DNA from: Loripinus fragilis | Taxonomy: Eukaryota; Mollusca; Bivalvia; Lucinida; Lucinidae | NCBI GenBank assembly: GCA_964019695.1 | Contig: OZ026521.1 | Location: 30,408,601-30,472,600 of the forward strand | DNA: 64,000 bases | Direction of reading: 5' to 3' | Part shown: piece after piece, positions 1 through 12,435 of the stretch | How the letters are laid out: each line of letters begins with the position of its first letter | Position numbering within the stretch: position 1 is the first letter of the stretch | The notes under the pieces: generated by a model | Databases searched by the model: none | What the model saw: only the letters and a program-made list of their open reading frames with translations | Told to the model about the DNA's origin: nothing | Translations under genes and position numbers: made by a program

Positions 1-1289
1 ATGACAATCCCCTGATGTCTATGAAATAGCAAAACATGTGTTTCCCAAAATATACCTGAATATAAAAATGTCAGTTTTCGAGGCAAAAAAAAGAAAATAT
101 TTTTGCAGGTTTTATAAGTAAACGCGACAGGATATATGAATTTTGAATAATGTACCATCAAATTTAAAACTAGATAAATAAAACTATAAATTTTAAAAAA
201 CCTTACCTGTCCGACTACAAAAATTTGGATTATTTGTTATAAAAAATACTGATTTTCACCCCAAAATAAAGATATTTCATTTCTGACTTTGACTTCATAA
301 TAAAGTCAGGTCAGGATTATATAAAACTCAATGATCATTTTTCAGTCTTTCTTTGCCGTTGTCGTGTACCTGTTGCTGCAAATGGATTTCAGAAATTCGC
401 AATTTCACTTCTAAAAATGAAGTTTTTGCCAAATTTTAACACCACTGCCCATCTTTGAAAAAGTAATTCCGGCGATCCAAGAAACTTCAACATCTTGCCA
501 TATCATTCATGCAATCGTTTTCCATTTTACAGATGGGGAGGGGTTCCGCCTTAAATAAGCGACTTTTTGCCAGTTTTTTGCTCTACCATTCGTTTTTGCA
601 CGTGGCACAGGACGCTAAATGTTTTTTGCCTTGTGTTTACTCGTATTTTCATTGACAACTATGCGACAACTTTATTTTATCACAAAAATGCCAACGTTTG
701 GGTTGTATGAGTGAGTATAAAGTAGAGGGGGTCGGGTTGTGGGTTCAGTCGAAAACGGAGCCTGGCTGAGACTGATTCATAATTTATCATAAAGTTTGAT
801 ATGTCTTGATAGAGCCGAAAGTTTACACCACAACCTGTCGGTCATTTTTCATTTTTGCACTAGTATTACGAGAAAAATCGACAAAAACTGAGTATTAACT
901 ATATCATAAAATGTCCTGTATAGTCCACTATACTTTGGTGCGGTGATGCACAAATGCTGTATTGGAACGTCGGAAGTGTCGAGATTGATGTGCAGTACAC
1001 GGTTAATGAGTGACGGATGTTTGAATAATATTGTAGACAAAAATATTTTATCACCATGAACACATTTTTGCAATCTTTTAGGCCATATGGGCACTGAATG
1101 GCATGAAAAGTGCTACCTTATTACAAAATAAACACGATAGTGTTCAATAATGCCCATTTACAGCACCAAAAAGTTTCAATAATATTGTGGACAAAAACAT
1201 GTTATCTCCATAAAGCATTCTTGTGTTTGTTTTATGTCATATGGGCTTCCATAGGAACATTGTGAATAGCGTGAAAATTCCTACTTAAA
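1..1289. other. No gene recognised
   Basis: AT-rich non-coding sequence. I see no domain, splice-bounded exon or terminal repeat here. The short open frames show no recognisable protein. Confidence 0.5.
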
Positions 1290-1600
1290 GACAAAGATTA
1301 CTGTCCAATAGAGATCATTAAAGGATTAACTGATAAGGGACAGTTTCAGCATCTCATAAAATTAATGGGGCCTCAAGAGGGGACTTACCTGTATGCAACA
1401 CAATTTCATTCACTAAGATAAAGATCAATATTTTATCATAAAATACCTATTCCCTTTATGGGACCACTTTATTGCCCCAGTAAGGAAGTCATAATCACCT
1501 CATTATGGCTGTCCTTTTGATCTGCCCAGTATGACCCCTGGAGAGAGTCATAATGAGTGGTACCAGTATTATTGCTCAAATATTTGTCCCTTTAATAAAA
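1290..1600 (-). repeat. Dispersed repeat, inverted copy of 26050-26350
   Basis: Read on the minus strand this segment matches 26050-26350 in order. Shared landmarks are a stretch on pseudo-palindromic CTGGTACCA, 'CCAGGGGCCATACTGG' (diverged here), 'TAAAGTGGTCCCAT' and 'CAGGTAAGTCCCCTCTTGA'. The family is not known to me. It is useful because it gives the uninterrupted version of the site where the MITE at 26358-27276 inserted. Confidence 0.7.
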
Positions 1601-1958
1601 ACGAAACCTGAAAATGTTGAATATTGTACATTTATTACACCATAAAGTTGGTGTTTTTCACTTTAGGTACCTGGATTACTAAGCAATGAGTTCAATTTTA
1701 GCGTTTGTGTGATAATGAAATGCGATGGTGCCTTTACACAGTCTATCAATTGAGCATGTTGCTTTCAATTTATGAAAATGAAATTTTGACAAGTTCTGTT
1801 TAATTAATTTTTCCATAATGAGTGTAAATTGTAGCCAATGTTAAGATATATGAGAAAATATCGAGTGGCGGTTTTGAAGTTTCGCTCAGTATATAATATT
1901 TTGCAGCAACTGTTATAAAATGTATCAATGTCTGGAAACATGCAGGAAACATAATTGT

Positions 1959-2147
1959 CTAAAAGTCGAGTTGTAAACTAATATTGGCGATATTGAGTAA
2001 CCATGTTTTCAGCTCTCTCCAAAAGTATTTTATCTGTTCGGAACTGAAAAGTAAATGTGTGATACTATCACTCTCTTTGTTACAGTACAAACACTTATCG
2101 ATGACATTCCGTTTGATTTTATAGAGAAACCTATTTGTCGCAAGCAT
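1959..2147 (-). pseudogene. LINE C-terminal CysHis domain fragment
   Basis: Minus-strand frame with ATNRFLYKIKRNVIDKCLYC followed by NKESDSITHLLF and 'IKYFWRELKTWL'. This is the C-terminal Cys-His motif of L1/Tx1-type ORF2 proteins; the final cysteine reads Ser. It lies on the far side of the 2295-2918 MITE from the rest of the LINE. Confidence 0.75.
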
Positions 2148-2294
2148 ACTATTTAAAATCTTGTATTGAAAAACTAAAAATTTTAATAAATTAGTTTTTT
2201 ATTATACATTTTCCATTCTTCAATAGTTAAGTTGTTTATTTCTTGCAACTATTTTATTTGAATAGTCGTCTCGTCCACTGGAATAAGTGTATCA

Positions 2295-2918
2295 TATACT
2301 TAAACGCAAAAGAAACGCAACCGTTTTCAATCAACTTTTTCTTCCACATGGATCATTTTAGGCTAATTTCTTAATTATATCCTGTGTTCCTGCGCATTGA
2401 GTAATGATTTACCGTAAAATTATTTTGATCACGATTTCCATTCTGACGGTATAATGACGTCAGTAAATTTCAACACATCGAGTCTTTGAAAGTGATGCCT
2501 CATTCGATTTGAAAACAAACAGCTTGATCTGATAGCCAGATGTCTTAACTAAAGGAAAACACTTAAACGGTTAGCAAATTATTGATTATCAACGCTACCA
2601 GTCGCTGCGTTGCTGCATTTCTTTATTGACGTCAACCTACGTTTTTTAAAACAATGATCACAGACGCATTTTGTTCGATCATGTCGCGATACTTATGTCT
2701 TCTATGCAATGTATTGAGGGCTTTATTGTGACATAAAAAGTTTTTGATTATTTTTCGTTGCAGCTCGCCAACCATAAGTCACAGCGGTCTGATTTTGGTG
2801 CTGTATGCAAGGCAAATAACGGTTCTTAGCGATTTCATTATCGCTGGCTGAAATTTTTTACGAAAAAGAGGGAATTACCATGTTAAAAAGAGTTGCGTTT
2901 CTTTTGCGTTTAAGTATA
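2295..2918. mobile_element. MITE with perfect 27-bp terminal inverted repeats
   Basis: Ends are TATACTTAAACGCAAAAGAA plus CGCAAC on the left (2295-2321) and the exact reverse complement on the right (2892-2918). The inside has no coding sequence. TATA at both edges is consistent with a TA target, as in Tc1/mariner-type elements. It splits the LINE C-terminal region, so it is younger than the LINE. Confidence 0.9.
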
Positions 2919-3654
2919 TATGTCTCTACACCCTCATCTGTTATTTAAAACAAATTTGACAAAGCAGTTGATTTGCACATTATACTTGTATACACATATA
3001 TTTATCTGGTTCAACATTTATAATTTCTTTCCAAGTTTAATGTATAATTTTTAGAAGTTGGGTGTAATCTAACTATGTTCTTTTATATTATATCCACGTT
3101 TTAAATCTTCGAAATCACAAAACAGACTATTTTCATTGATAATGTCCATTATGTTTCTAATACCTTTATCGTACTATTTTTTTGTGAAAATACATTATAA
3201 CTAACATGCACATTTTTTCCAAAGTGGACAATAAACGATTTCTTCAAATTCTTTAATTTTCATAGATTTAAGAAAAAATATTCAGCTCTCAACCATGTTT
3301 TTCCAGAATGGGTTCCGTATACTTTTGAACTGTTCTGAGCAATAGAGGTCACCCAAGCTAAATAGTGTACTTGAATTAATTTTACTAAAATGGCTGCATT
3401 TGTCATATTTTTTGAGTATTTGATAAACCTGCGCAACCAAGATACCTTTAAGGATGTGATAAATGCATGAAAATTAATCATCCTTAAACCACTAGATCTC
3501 ACATTTTTTACAATATTTTCCCTATTTATTCTGTCTATACCTTTGTTCTACAGAAATTTGTAAAATTATCTGTCTAGTATTTTTATCAGTTCTCCTGGCG
3601 GATTTGGAAGTGCAAGAAATAAATGTGTAATTTTCGCCAACATTAAAGATTTAA

Positions 3655-4759
3655 TTAAGGTGTACCTGTCAATGTTAATTTTCTCTTAGACCATGTATGT
3701 ATCATCCTATTTATTTTATGTAAAATATCATCTGCATTATGTTCCCAGACATTGCACACATCCTCACTAAAAGTAACCCCTAATATTTTGATTGGTTCCT
3801 GTTCCCAGTCCAAATCATACTCTTGACAATTTTTTTTCTGTGATTTTGACATGGACCCCAACCAAGGAGCTTTATTATTTTTTTTTTCATTAACTTTAAG
3901 ACCAGACATTTTATTTAAAAAATGCGAAGTAGACATTTGCTCTTTCATAGATTTTTTCAGAACCATCTAAAATATCTGAGGGTCTTCTGCATACTGACTA
4001 AGCTTGAAATCTGTTTCATTTATTTGTATACCTCGTATTTCTTTATTATTTATTATTAGTTTTCTTAAAACTTCCACACATAAAATAAAATATATGGTAA
4101 TAATGGATCCCCTTGCCTGCAAACTCTTTGTAAACAAAAGTAGTCTGACATGTAACCATTTTGTGTCATATAAGATTCCAACCCCTTCTAAAATAATGTT
4201 ATCCATTTTTTAAAGGAGGGACCAGAATTGAAATAGTCTAAAGTTTTATCTGTAAATTTCCATGAGAAGGAGTCGAAACCTTGTTAAGATTCTATTGAGA
4301 CTAGCAAACCAGGTATATATTATTTTGATAGATTTGAACAGAATGTCATATATTACACGCATATTTTCTCCAATGAACCTATTCCAAATTTAAACCTTTC
4401 TGATCATTGCTTACAACTTTTTCTAAAACTGATTTTAGACGATTTGCTATAACTGTTGACATCATCTTTTAAACTACGTTTAATAAAGATATTGGTCTCC
4501 AGTTTTTCAATAAGTGTTTATTCTTATTTGGTTTTGGAAGGCAGGTAATAACTCCTTGTTTCTGTGTCACAGAGAGGCAGTCATTTTTATAAGCATAATT
4601 TATAGAATTTAGGATAAAGATGCCTATATCTTTCCAAAATAATTCTGCTGTGAATCCATCACTACCTTGGCTTTTAGAATTTTTCATATTTATAAGAGCT
4701 GTAGATAATTCTTGATAAGTTATTTCTCCTTCCATAAAAGTTTGATCCTTTTCATTCAA
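3655..4759 (-). pseudogene. LINE reverse transcriptase, broken
   Basis: Reverse transcriptase core in several frames. 4469-4759 has 'SQGSDGFTAELFW' and 'GVITCLPKPNKN' followed by 'NWRPISLLN', the classic LINE RT blocks. 3967-4206 ends with 'ETDFKLSQYAEDPQIF', where the catalytic YADD box reads YAED. 3655-3966 continues with 'SGLKVNEKK' and 'IKILGVTFS', the blocks after the catalytic box. The loss of the second catalytic aspartate and the breaks make it inactive. Confidence 0.88.
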
Positions 4760-5395
4760 TTTTTTTCATTTTCTCCAATTATATCTTTTATTTGGGCATC
4801 GCTAACATTTATCCGATCTTTGCATAAGTTTTTGTAGTATCGTTTGGAAATTGAAGAATGTATTTTGTATCAGTTAGCTCTTCATTATTTTCATCAAATA
4901 ATTTGGCCATAACTTTATCAGTATAATTTCTATTTTGAAGAAGTAGCTAGATGGTTTTTCTCCTAGGTCTTCGTATCTGTAGCGTGATCTTAAAATTGTC
5001 CTCTCTATTTTTACTTTCCTCAATTCTGTTAGCGCATTTTTTCCTCTTCTAGAGATTTGATGTCATTGGCTGAAGCTTTATTTAAGTTGTTCATAACATT
5101 TTGTTCTAAAAGTTTAATATCATTTTCTAATCGCTTTTCATTTTTCTCATTATTTTTCTTTTTATATGAGCTGTATGTTATTGTTTCCCCTATTATCATC
5201 ATGAGTATAGTTTCTAAAAGTAGCTGATCAGTTACTGTAAAGTCTTCTTTATTATTGTTATCTTTAGCATAATTATTGGTAGTAGTATTTCTAAGAGGCA
5301 GTAGCTGCGTAAGAACTATTATGGACAATCTCAATTTGTTTTTTTTCTTATCTTTTAAGTGTAAGTTAATTACTTCTGTTATAGTTTTATGTACA

Positions 5396-5516
<121 letters not shown>

Positions 5517-5584
5517 TTAAGAAGAGAGTTGTTAAACTTCCAGTATCCCTTTCCTCTCTCTTGTTCAAAAAAGCTTAGCTGCAA

Positions 5585-5965
5585 TAGCAGTCCAGAGTGT
5601 TTTGTTCTATATCCTGGAATTATTTTACAGTCATCATGTATACATGAACCAGCTAATTAAAAATAATATAATCTTGCTTGTTTTCTGACTGGGTTTAATT
5701 TTTTCCAAGTAAATCCTTTTTATCCTCATTTAAAATCCTCCAGGCATCCATATATTCTTGTTCTTCTAATAAATCTTTGACTGCAATTCTTGCTTTCGGG
5801 TTGTTTACATGTTTTTCATGTTCAGTGTCTAGATAAGGGTCCATAACTAAATTAAAATCTCCACATAAAATTACATTATCATGTTTGAATTATTTTATTT
5901 TAAGTGTATTTTGTTCTATTTGTGTAAGTCACAAGTATACATTTTCGCTTTTGTATGACAATAGT
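5585..5965 (-). pseudogene. LINE AP-endonuclease domain, broken
   Basis: The minus strand encodes CGDFNLVMDPYLDTEHEKH, the catalytic GDFN motif of apurinic-like LINE endonucleases, which nick target DNA. The frame continues through 'KARIAVKDLLEEQEYMDAWR' and then, with stops and shifts, to a 'RTKHSGLLLQ' stretch equivalent to the C-terminal SDH motif, here KHS. A stop codon lies just upstream of GDFN. It joins the microsatellite at 5514 directly. Confidence 0.8.
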
Positions 5966-5969
5966 GAGA

Positions 5970-6890
5970 GTTTTAATGTTGGCATTTAAAAATTATCATA
6001 AACGACTGCTTTATATGTTTGAGCTAAGACATTGTGACTTTGGTACACATCGCATATGCAAATGGCAAACGACCTGGCGTGTCTGCATATTCACTTAGAC
6101 ATAAAATAGGTTGTATTCATCAAATACTCATGGGGTTAGACAGAAAGAATACTACCGCTTATAAATAACCAAATAATCATTGTTAGGAATGAGCGAGTTG
6201 GTACTCTCAAATACTGCTGTTTTCCAATTATAAAGATTGTATCAAATAGCTATATTATGCTTAAGGCAAGTGGAATGAGTAAAAGCTATTAATTATGTTA
6301 AATGTAATATTTAATTTATTAAGATATGTTTTATAGAGATTAACATGTTCTAGAATATCATGGAGCATGATTGTTTTTAAATTCTTGCTTGTAAGAGAGA
6401 CGTGATGTTCAATGTTGTTGTAAATCAATATCACAAAGGTTTAAGAAAAAGGAAAATGGACGATTCTACTTTTTAAATTACAATAATGTATCGAAAACCA
6501 TTTAAAACGAGATTGGGCCTAAAAAAGCGAGAAAAAAACTATCAAAAAGTTGTTTTTTTTCGCGCTCAATATGAGAAGGTGGGGAAACTGGTTGTATTCT
6601 TACCTTTTTGTATATCTTTATCTGCCATTGGTTATACTGTGATCTGTGATTGTAACATTTCCTATCCATACTTGATCGTCATTCGTCTTCCTTTAGCATA
6701 TGTGTGTATATATAATGTGTTCAGTGTCATTTATTAATAAGCTGGGTTTTTCTTACATAACTTGTGATAATGTTGGATAATTGTCTAATAAATGCTATTT
6801 CAGGTTGAGGACCTAGAGAATTATTATTTGGAAAAAGTTGTTTGAAGTAGCAGGTATTAAAACTATGTTTTGACTTAGAGTGACGCTTTG
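5970..6890. other. No gene recognised
   Basis: AT-rich spacer between the LINE and the PLE. An 83-codon open frame at 6486-6737 has no recognisable domain and no splice or promoter context. Confidence 0.45.
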
Positions 6891-7647
6891 GGTCACCTAT
6901 CATCAGGAAGTATACTAAACTATTGCAGCGCTTCTTACAAGGCGATATGTTCAACATTTCCTTACTCCTTATATCGATTCTGAGGTCAACAATAAAAGAC
7001 ATTTTATCAAAATTCCATCCATTAACAAAGGTATGGAGTTTGTTAATTTACATAGTATCTTTAAGGATATTTTAGTGATTTCATCAATTCCAAATTACTT
7101 TCATAATTCTGAAACTCCTATCATTTGTTATAAATATAACAAACCAATTAGGTCTTCTATATACTTTACTACTTTAATAAAATTGTAACTGTTTTAAATA
7201 TAGATTCCAATACTCTTGACTCCTGAGATTCTCAAAATTCTGATTATTTATATCCCTCTGCAGGGCATGTGCTTACAGGTAATCTAAATGTCTTTCCTGA
7301 CCACAGAGTTCGCAATATTATATCTAAAGGTCCTAAATATAGATTTCCCTCTAATATGGATTTTTCCCCAAATGTCGTAGAGAGATAGCTGCTTCTTTAA
7401 ATGATTTCAGTAATCGTTGGTGCAAACAGGAAAATATTCAACCTGATACCTTGAAGGAATGGAAGATTAACATTTTTTTAAATTATTGATACTCGTATAA
7501 CATATTACTCTCGAAATGCACAACTTTTACCCCCTAAGCCTAAATCTTTTTTTTTTGTTATCTTAAAAGAGGTATCCAGAATTTTTATGAACTATGTTGT
7601 TGGTTCCAGCAGATAAAGCTGCTAACAATTTTGTAGTTGTTTGAAGA

Positions 7648-7951
7648 TTGTATTATATGAATAGTCTTAAACGTGAGCTGCTTGTTGACATTAATGCCTA
7701 TAAACTGCAGCCTTCTTTGAGTGAGAGAGTGAATGTCGATGGGCATGGTTTTCATACAGCTCTACATTTTGGTGTCAAAGCAAAAGAAAATCAAGACAAA
7801 GTTCCTACGTTGTACTGGTTACCTAAACTCCATAAAAACCATTAAAGCAAGATTTATTGCTAATTCTAGTTCTTGTACGACAACAAAACTTTCTAAATGG
7901 CTAACCTCGTGTCTAACAAGCTGTTTAAAAACATGTCATCAAGTACTTTGA
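7648..7951 (+). pseudogene. PLE reverse transcriptase N-terminal part
   Basis: Two overlapping frames, joined by a frameshift near 7845, encode the thumb-side entry of the RT: 'VPTLYWLPKLHKNH' then ARFIANSSSCTTTKLSKWLT. The same blocks recur, diverged, at 22965-23090. Stops on both sides show the frame is dead. Confidence 0.75.
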
Positions 7952-8111
7952 AAAGGTATATGAGAGATCCGGTAAAACCTATTTGGTCTATTAGAAATTC
8001 AGGTGAAATTTAAGATAAACTTAAAGCTAGAGATTAAATGCGACCAGTTTGTCTACTTATGATTTTTCTACTCTATACACTACTTTACCTTATAACTTAA
8101 TTAAAAATAGT

Positions 8112-8480
8112 TAGTGAGTATGATCAGGAAATACCACAATCACAAACTGCAGACAACCCCGTGGCACTGCGAGGAACAGCCCCTCAACCATCACGAGACA
8201 CCAGGAAGACAAATTAAGCAAAGCCACCAGCTCTCTCTCCCCCATCAAGATGATTACAATACTAGAATGGACATAAAGTAACGTACAACAAAACATAGAA
8301 TAATTACAGACTCCCACAATGGGAGTAACAATAAACAAAAAGTCAACAACAACAGAACCACCACCTTAGAACGGACAGCAGCCTAAGCCACCTGGTGGGG
8401 GGGGGGGGGGGGCTTAAATGTATTTTACTGGTACCAAATCTTCGCCCTAGATTCTGCTGTTGTTGAAGTACAAGAAATGT
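8112..8480 (-). repeat. PLE-type 3' end, family 2 (inserted copy)
   Basis: Starts with 'GTGAGTATGATCAGGAAATA', passes a core with 'CACCACCTTAGAACGGACAG' and ends near the 'TTCTGCTGTTGTTGAAGTAC' block. Related copies lie at 33736, 48285, 49070 and 56708. It interrupts PLE copy 1 after 'ATAACTTAATTAAAAATAG'. A run of about 16 G lies at 8397-8412. Confidence 0.8.
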
Positions 8481-8942
8481 TCAGCTCGCATGGAGGCCAG
8501 CTAACTAATGCAATGTATAATCATGGAGAATCACTATAATCAAATTAAAACACCATGATGAAACAAAGAAAAGGGCTCATGACTCACAGATAGTCAGAGC
8601 TATTGAAAACCTCAAGTTGATCCACAGTGGGTCCAGCTACAGATAAGCATCAGGCACCAACCCACCGATGAACTTGTGGATCTTATTGAAAGCACCTTAT
8701 AGAGAGAAGGCTTCCCTTACCTTGCATGTAATTACAGAACGGCATTTTTTACTTCCTGAAAAACCTAGAAAATATCATGCATGGTCATGTCGAAATATAT
8801 GTGATGCGCAGACCTTTTGTTAGACAACAGTTTTATTTGATTTGGCACCAAGCTGTATAGACGCGTAGTTTGGATTCCAATGTGCACTGATTGTGATCCC
8901 CTGGTTGCCAATTTATTCCTGTTTTGTTACAATTAAGACTAA

Positions 8943-9461
8943 ATGATGTCTCTTTCTGATGATAAGCAGGCTGATGTTATTGATGCGTTTAACACTAAAT
9001 CCAGATATTTGGGCGATATTTTAAACATTAATAATGTCTATTTTGACAATATGGTAATTCAAATATACCCTTCAGGGCTCCAACTTAATAAAGCCAATAC
9101 CTCTGATACTGAATCCACATTTTTAGAATTGCATTTGTCAATTTCTAATGATATTGTTTCTACCAAATTTATGATAAACGTGACGACTTTGATTTTGAAA
9201 TTGTCATTTTCCCATTTTTAGATGTGGCTGAACCTCGCTCTACATCCTATGGAGTCTATATCTCTCAACTCGTTTGTTTTGCTAGAGCATCTAGCTATGT
9301 TACTGACTTCTTTTACAGCGCAGTTCATTAAAATAATTTCCCATTATAAAAACGGCAATAACATTAATGTATTGCAACAGACTGCATGCTTGGTAGTCAA
9401 CCCAATCATGGTTGGCAACTTTGCTTTTCTCTTTAATTGCAAGACGTTGGGTCTGACTTAA
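8943..9461 (+). pseudogene. PLE reverse transcriptase C-terminal part
   Basis: Two successive frames. The first has 'SDDKQADVIDAFN', 'SRYLGDILNINN' (catalytic YLDD changed to YLGD), 'LQLNKANTSDTESTFLELHL' and then shifts. The second has 'FIKIISHYK' and 'INVLQQTACLVVNPI', the conserved C-terminal end of these elements. The loss of one aspartate and the frameshifts make it non-functional. Confidence 0.8.
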
Positions 9462-10019
9462 GACTCCATGTCACTTCCGACTAAAGGATTTATCTATTGG
9501 TGAGATGGTAGGGCCTGATGCTTTGGCTGTTTGCCAGGCCCATCGGGGTTTACCTGTTGGATTTCTTTTGCTCTGGTGTTCAATTTTATTCAATTTTGAG
9601 TCCTTATCTTTGCTTTATATCCTTTTTATATCTTGATTTATATGTTCTGGGAGATGATGCATTGATAAGTTTGGAGTCTTGCACGGAAACCAAATATCTA
9701 TGTGTCTTCATCCACAGTTGATTTAATGGTGAGTTTGGAGCCGTGAAACCAGTTTAAGCCCTCCAGTAAATTATTTTACTGACCTTTCCATGGTGGTACT
9801 TCTTTTGTGGATCTTTTATATGTTTTTTCTGTCTTGTGTTTGTTATGCCTTTGTGCGAGTCTGTTTATTTGTGCCTTGTGGTCACCTGCTCGGAAAGGGC
9901 TGACCTCTTGGCTCTCGTTTGAGGTGTCTAACTGTGAGTTTGTCACTTTCCCATTCGTATCCTGGGTCAGATGTGGTACTTGATTGTATCGATTCCTGAT
10001 CTTTGCACCCTTATTTACT

Positions 10020-10575
10020 CTAATTTAAATTTAGGATGATGATATCTATTGCAATGATTGCCTAAGGTATTTGGAAACATTAAAAACTTCTATAATGCTA
10101 TATCATTAGAGCTTAAAGTTATGGTCACATATACATTAAATTTCTGTATGGCTTGTGTCCAAAATTTGTCTTAGATTAAAACAATGTTTTTGGATTGTCA
10201 ATATATTTCTTGAAGTCAAATAAGATCAACCATACTTTTAAACTTGTCTACAGCTCGAAATAAGAATTCGTCTTTCATTTTTTGACCCTATGTGTTCATA
10301 TTGCGCACAATTATTGCGTATTGTCTGTTAATTATAAATAAAGATGAAGATAACTGCTATGACCTTGGAATCAAAACTACTAATCTGTTTAAAAGATGTC
10401 TAATTTGTTTAAAATCTCTCTTATGCATCATTACTTTGATTTCTTTTTTATTTATTAATAGAATGTCTTCATATTTTGTTCATTAACTGCTTGCGGTGCG
10501 TAGATGCCATCGTAGTTTTCAGATTTCTATGAGTATACCCTTGATGTCAAGTTCATTAAACATTAATCTGCTGTT
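10020..10575 (-). repeat. Dispersed repeat, inverted copy of 15400-15575 plus 19971-20400
   Basis: On the minus strand it reads continuously through 'GGCATCTACGCACCGCAAGC', then GATGCATAAGAGAGATTTTA, then the sequence found at 19980-20400. The copy at 15400-20400 is interrupted exactly inside GATGCAT/AAGAGAG by the 4.4-kb element. This copy therefore preserves the empty site at about 10422-10424. Confidence 0.85.
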
Positions 10576-10775
10576 TTGATCGCAACAAACACGTAAAACA
10601 AAAAGGACACAAACTACTACAAAGCAACACAAGTACCTAACTGCACAAATCTCCCCTCAAAAAATTCGACCAACAACAAATAAAGAATAAACAACAATAG
10701 TACAACCGCCCTAGAAGGGGGACAGCAGCTGAAGCCATCGGAGGCTTAAAATAGTTTCACTGGCCAAATTTTTAC
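10576..10775 (-). repeat. PLE-type 3' end, family 3
   Basis: Contains a core 'ACCGCCCTAGAAGGGGGACA' followed by 'AGCCATCGGAGGCTTAAAAT'. The inverted partner is at 14815-15000. The core resembles that of families 1 and 2. Confidence 0.75.
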
Positions 10776-10821
10776 TTTAAAGTAACAAACGTTTAACCAT
10801 ATAAATGATGTTTATATGCTA

Positions 10822-10915
10822 TTTCTAGTTCATGCATTACTACCGAGCTGTCTGAACGTATGAATTCTTGCCTTAATACTATTAAAACCATGTTATACAA
10901 CATTTTGTTAAAGGC
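10822..10915 (+). pseudogene. Small PLE RT fragment
   Basis: Encodes 'ISSSCITTELSERMNSCLNT' in one frame, equivalent to the 'ANSSSCTTTELSKLLTSCL' block of the other PLE copies. Too short to say more. Confidence 0.5.
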
Positions 10916-10919
10916 GGGA

Positions 10920-12060
10920 GGGTTGTATACATCAATTTACCCCAGCATAGCACTTTAAGCCTATATGGCGATGGGAGGGTTAATCTCTGTTGGTGAATCA
11001 ATGATATATGTAAACATTAGCTATTTGTAGCAGACGAATTTTTCTCTTTTATCAGGTGGATTTAATGAGTTGCCATGCGACAAAAACAATTAAATTACCT
11101 ATGCACCTAGTGAAGATTCAGATCAACTTGGACATCAGGTCATTCTAATCAGATTCTTCACACTGAACTAAATTTGGTAGCAAAGTTTTCTTAAGGTGGA
11201 CTATTTCACCTATGTTCTTACCTTATCGTCTGCAAGGAGATTTAAAGAATCTGCTTACCCAATTTCAATTCCGAATGAAAGGGGCCATGTGTGTTTGTCC
11301 TTGATCTAAATATCTGTGTAAAGATGGGCACCTACATTTCAGAAAAGTGTTGGCAGAGAACAGGTTCATAAAGACTATGATGATAAAGCACGTAAAGATT
11401 GAATCAAATTCTATCACACGCTAAAGTCAAATAACAAACCCGTACAAACCCGTCTAGATCTATTGCTATTTGTCTATCACCACGATGATATTGTATAATG
11501 GCTGTTTTACGTCTTATCCTGAACACCTCGTGGATATTGATTTGCCCTCTTTATCTGAATCAGTTCCAACTGTATGTGGCATAAATTTACTGCTCTCTCC
11601 AGTCTACTGTGTACATAGTTATACATCTGAACTTGGATATTTGTTTGTTTAGTAATTATATAAAAGAAGTGGAAACATGGCTTCATATTAACATTTGATT
11701 TCACTCCAGAACAGCTGGAAACTATCAATATTTTACTTTACAAATTATTAGCTACAACAACTGGAATTTTGAAGAAGCAAAAATATCCAATTCACTTTGA
11801 AATGCTGTGTCATCAGGAAACTGTGATGTGTCTACACAGAGTCAGGATCGTGATTCTCTGATCAACGGTGGGTCATGGGATGATATTGTACATACACTCA
11901 ATCATCTGAGAGATATCATAAAACAGGCTTGAATCAGTAAAATAATTTCTTTCTTCACATGTGCTAAATTTCCTGCTAAATATCAGGCATTACCTTTCTG
12001 TAGTGGATGACTCATACAGGAGCTACATGTAACTCTCAGCCAATGGAAGAACTGTCAATC
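10920..12060. other. No gene recognised
   Basis: About 1.1 kb without a domain I recognise. It may hold old element debris; nothing in it can be named. Confidence 0.4.
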
Positions 12061-12133
12061 ATGTACTGACTTCACTACAGCTGGTGACTGGGACTGTGTG
12101 GCGGCGGTAGAACGTCTCCCTGCCCTTCACTAT

Positions 12134-12179
12134 AGGTTGCTGATGACGCCTAAATGGCAGGACCTAGCTAGTCTGGCCC
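12134..12179 (+). ncRNA. Type I hammerhead ribozyme, decayed copy
   Basis: CTGATGA at 12140-12146, stem II CGCC/GGCA around a TAAAT loop, stem III CT/AG around AGCT, and the UC cleavage dinucleotide at 12172-12173. The GAAA core after stem II reads GGAC, so self-cleavage should be lost. Stem I is weakened (GGTTG against TGGCC). Confidence 0.7.
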
Positions 12180-12389
12180 AGGAAATATGCACGCTCTAGT
12201 ATCAGTTCTTTGGTGCAGTCTTTGCTTCCAAAGAATACTCTTTTAAGAACATATTTGACTTCACTACAGCTGGTGACTGGGACTGTGTGGCGGCGGTAGA
12301 ACGTCTTCCTGCCCTTCACTATAGTGTAGATTTTTTTTTCTTGTCCTTTGGGATCATGGGTTTCATTGTGGAACTTTGAAACAATTAGA

Positions 12390-12435
12390 GGGTCACTGAT
12401 GACGCCTAAATGGCGGAAACTAGCTTGTCTGGCCC
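12390..12435 (+). ncRNA. Type I hammerhead ribozyme, core intact
   Basis: Stem I GGGTCA (12390-12395) pairs with TGGCCC (12430-12435) with one G-U pair. CTGATGA is at 12396-12402. Stem II CGCC (12403-12406) and GGCG (12412-12415) close a TAAAT loop. GAAA is at 12416-12419. Stem III is very short (C-G, then a T-T mismatch) around AGCT. The cleavage site follows C12429. All invariant core bases are present. A very short stem III is typical of animal retrozyme ribozymes, which may work as dimers. Confidence 0.85.

Larger units (their letters stand above)
6900..10020 (+). mobile_element. Penelope-like retroelement, degenerate (PLE copy 1)
   Basis: A plus-strand copy that can be followed from the N-terminal region to a long 3' tail. 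Recognisable parts, in several frames, are: 'HFIKIPSINKGMEFVNLHSI' (about 6990-7060), 'CRREIAASLNDFSNRWC' (7370-7425), 'KVPTLYWLPKLHKNH' (7795-7845), 'ARFIANSSSCTTTKLSKW' (7850-7905), a 'STYDFSTLYTT' catalytic-A block (8050-8095), and 'SRYLGDILNINNVYF' (8995-9045), where the expected YLDD catalytic box reads YLGD. It then runs through 'LQQTACLVVNPI' into the tail (9462-10020). No GIY-YIG endonuclease is seen. PLE assignment comes from the RT block order; an unrelated RT lineage is the alternative. Confidence 0.75.

Noticed and set aside
6868..6905. CTGATGA on the minus strand followed by a GGTGAC/GTCAC hairpin, resembling a hammerhead
   Set aside because: The GAAA core after the stem is missing and no partner strand for stem I or a placed cleavage site was found; it also lies on the strand opposite to the PLE.
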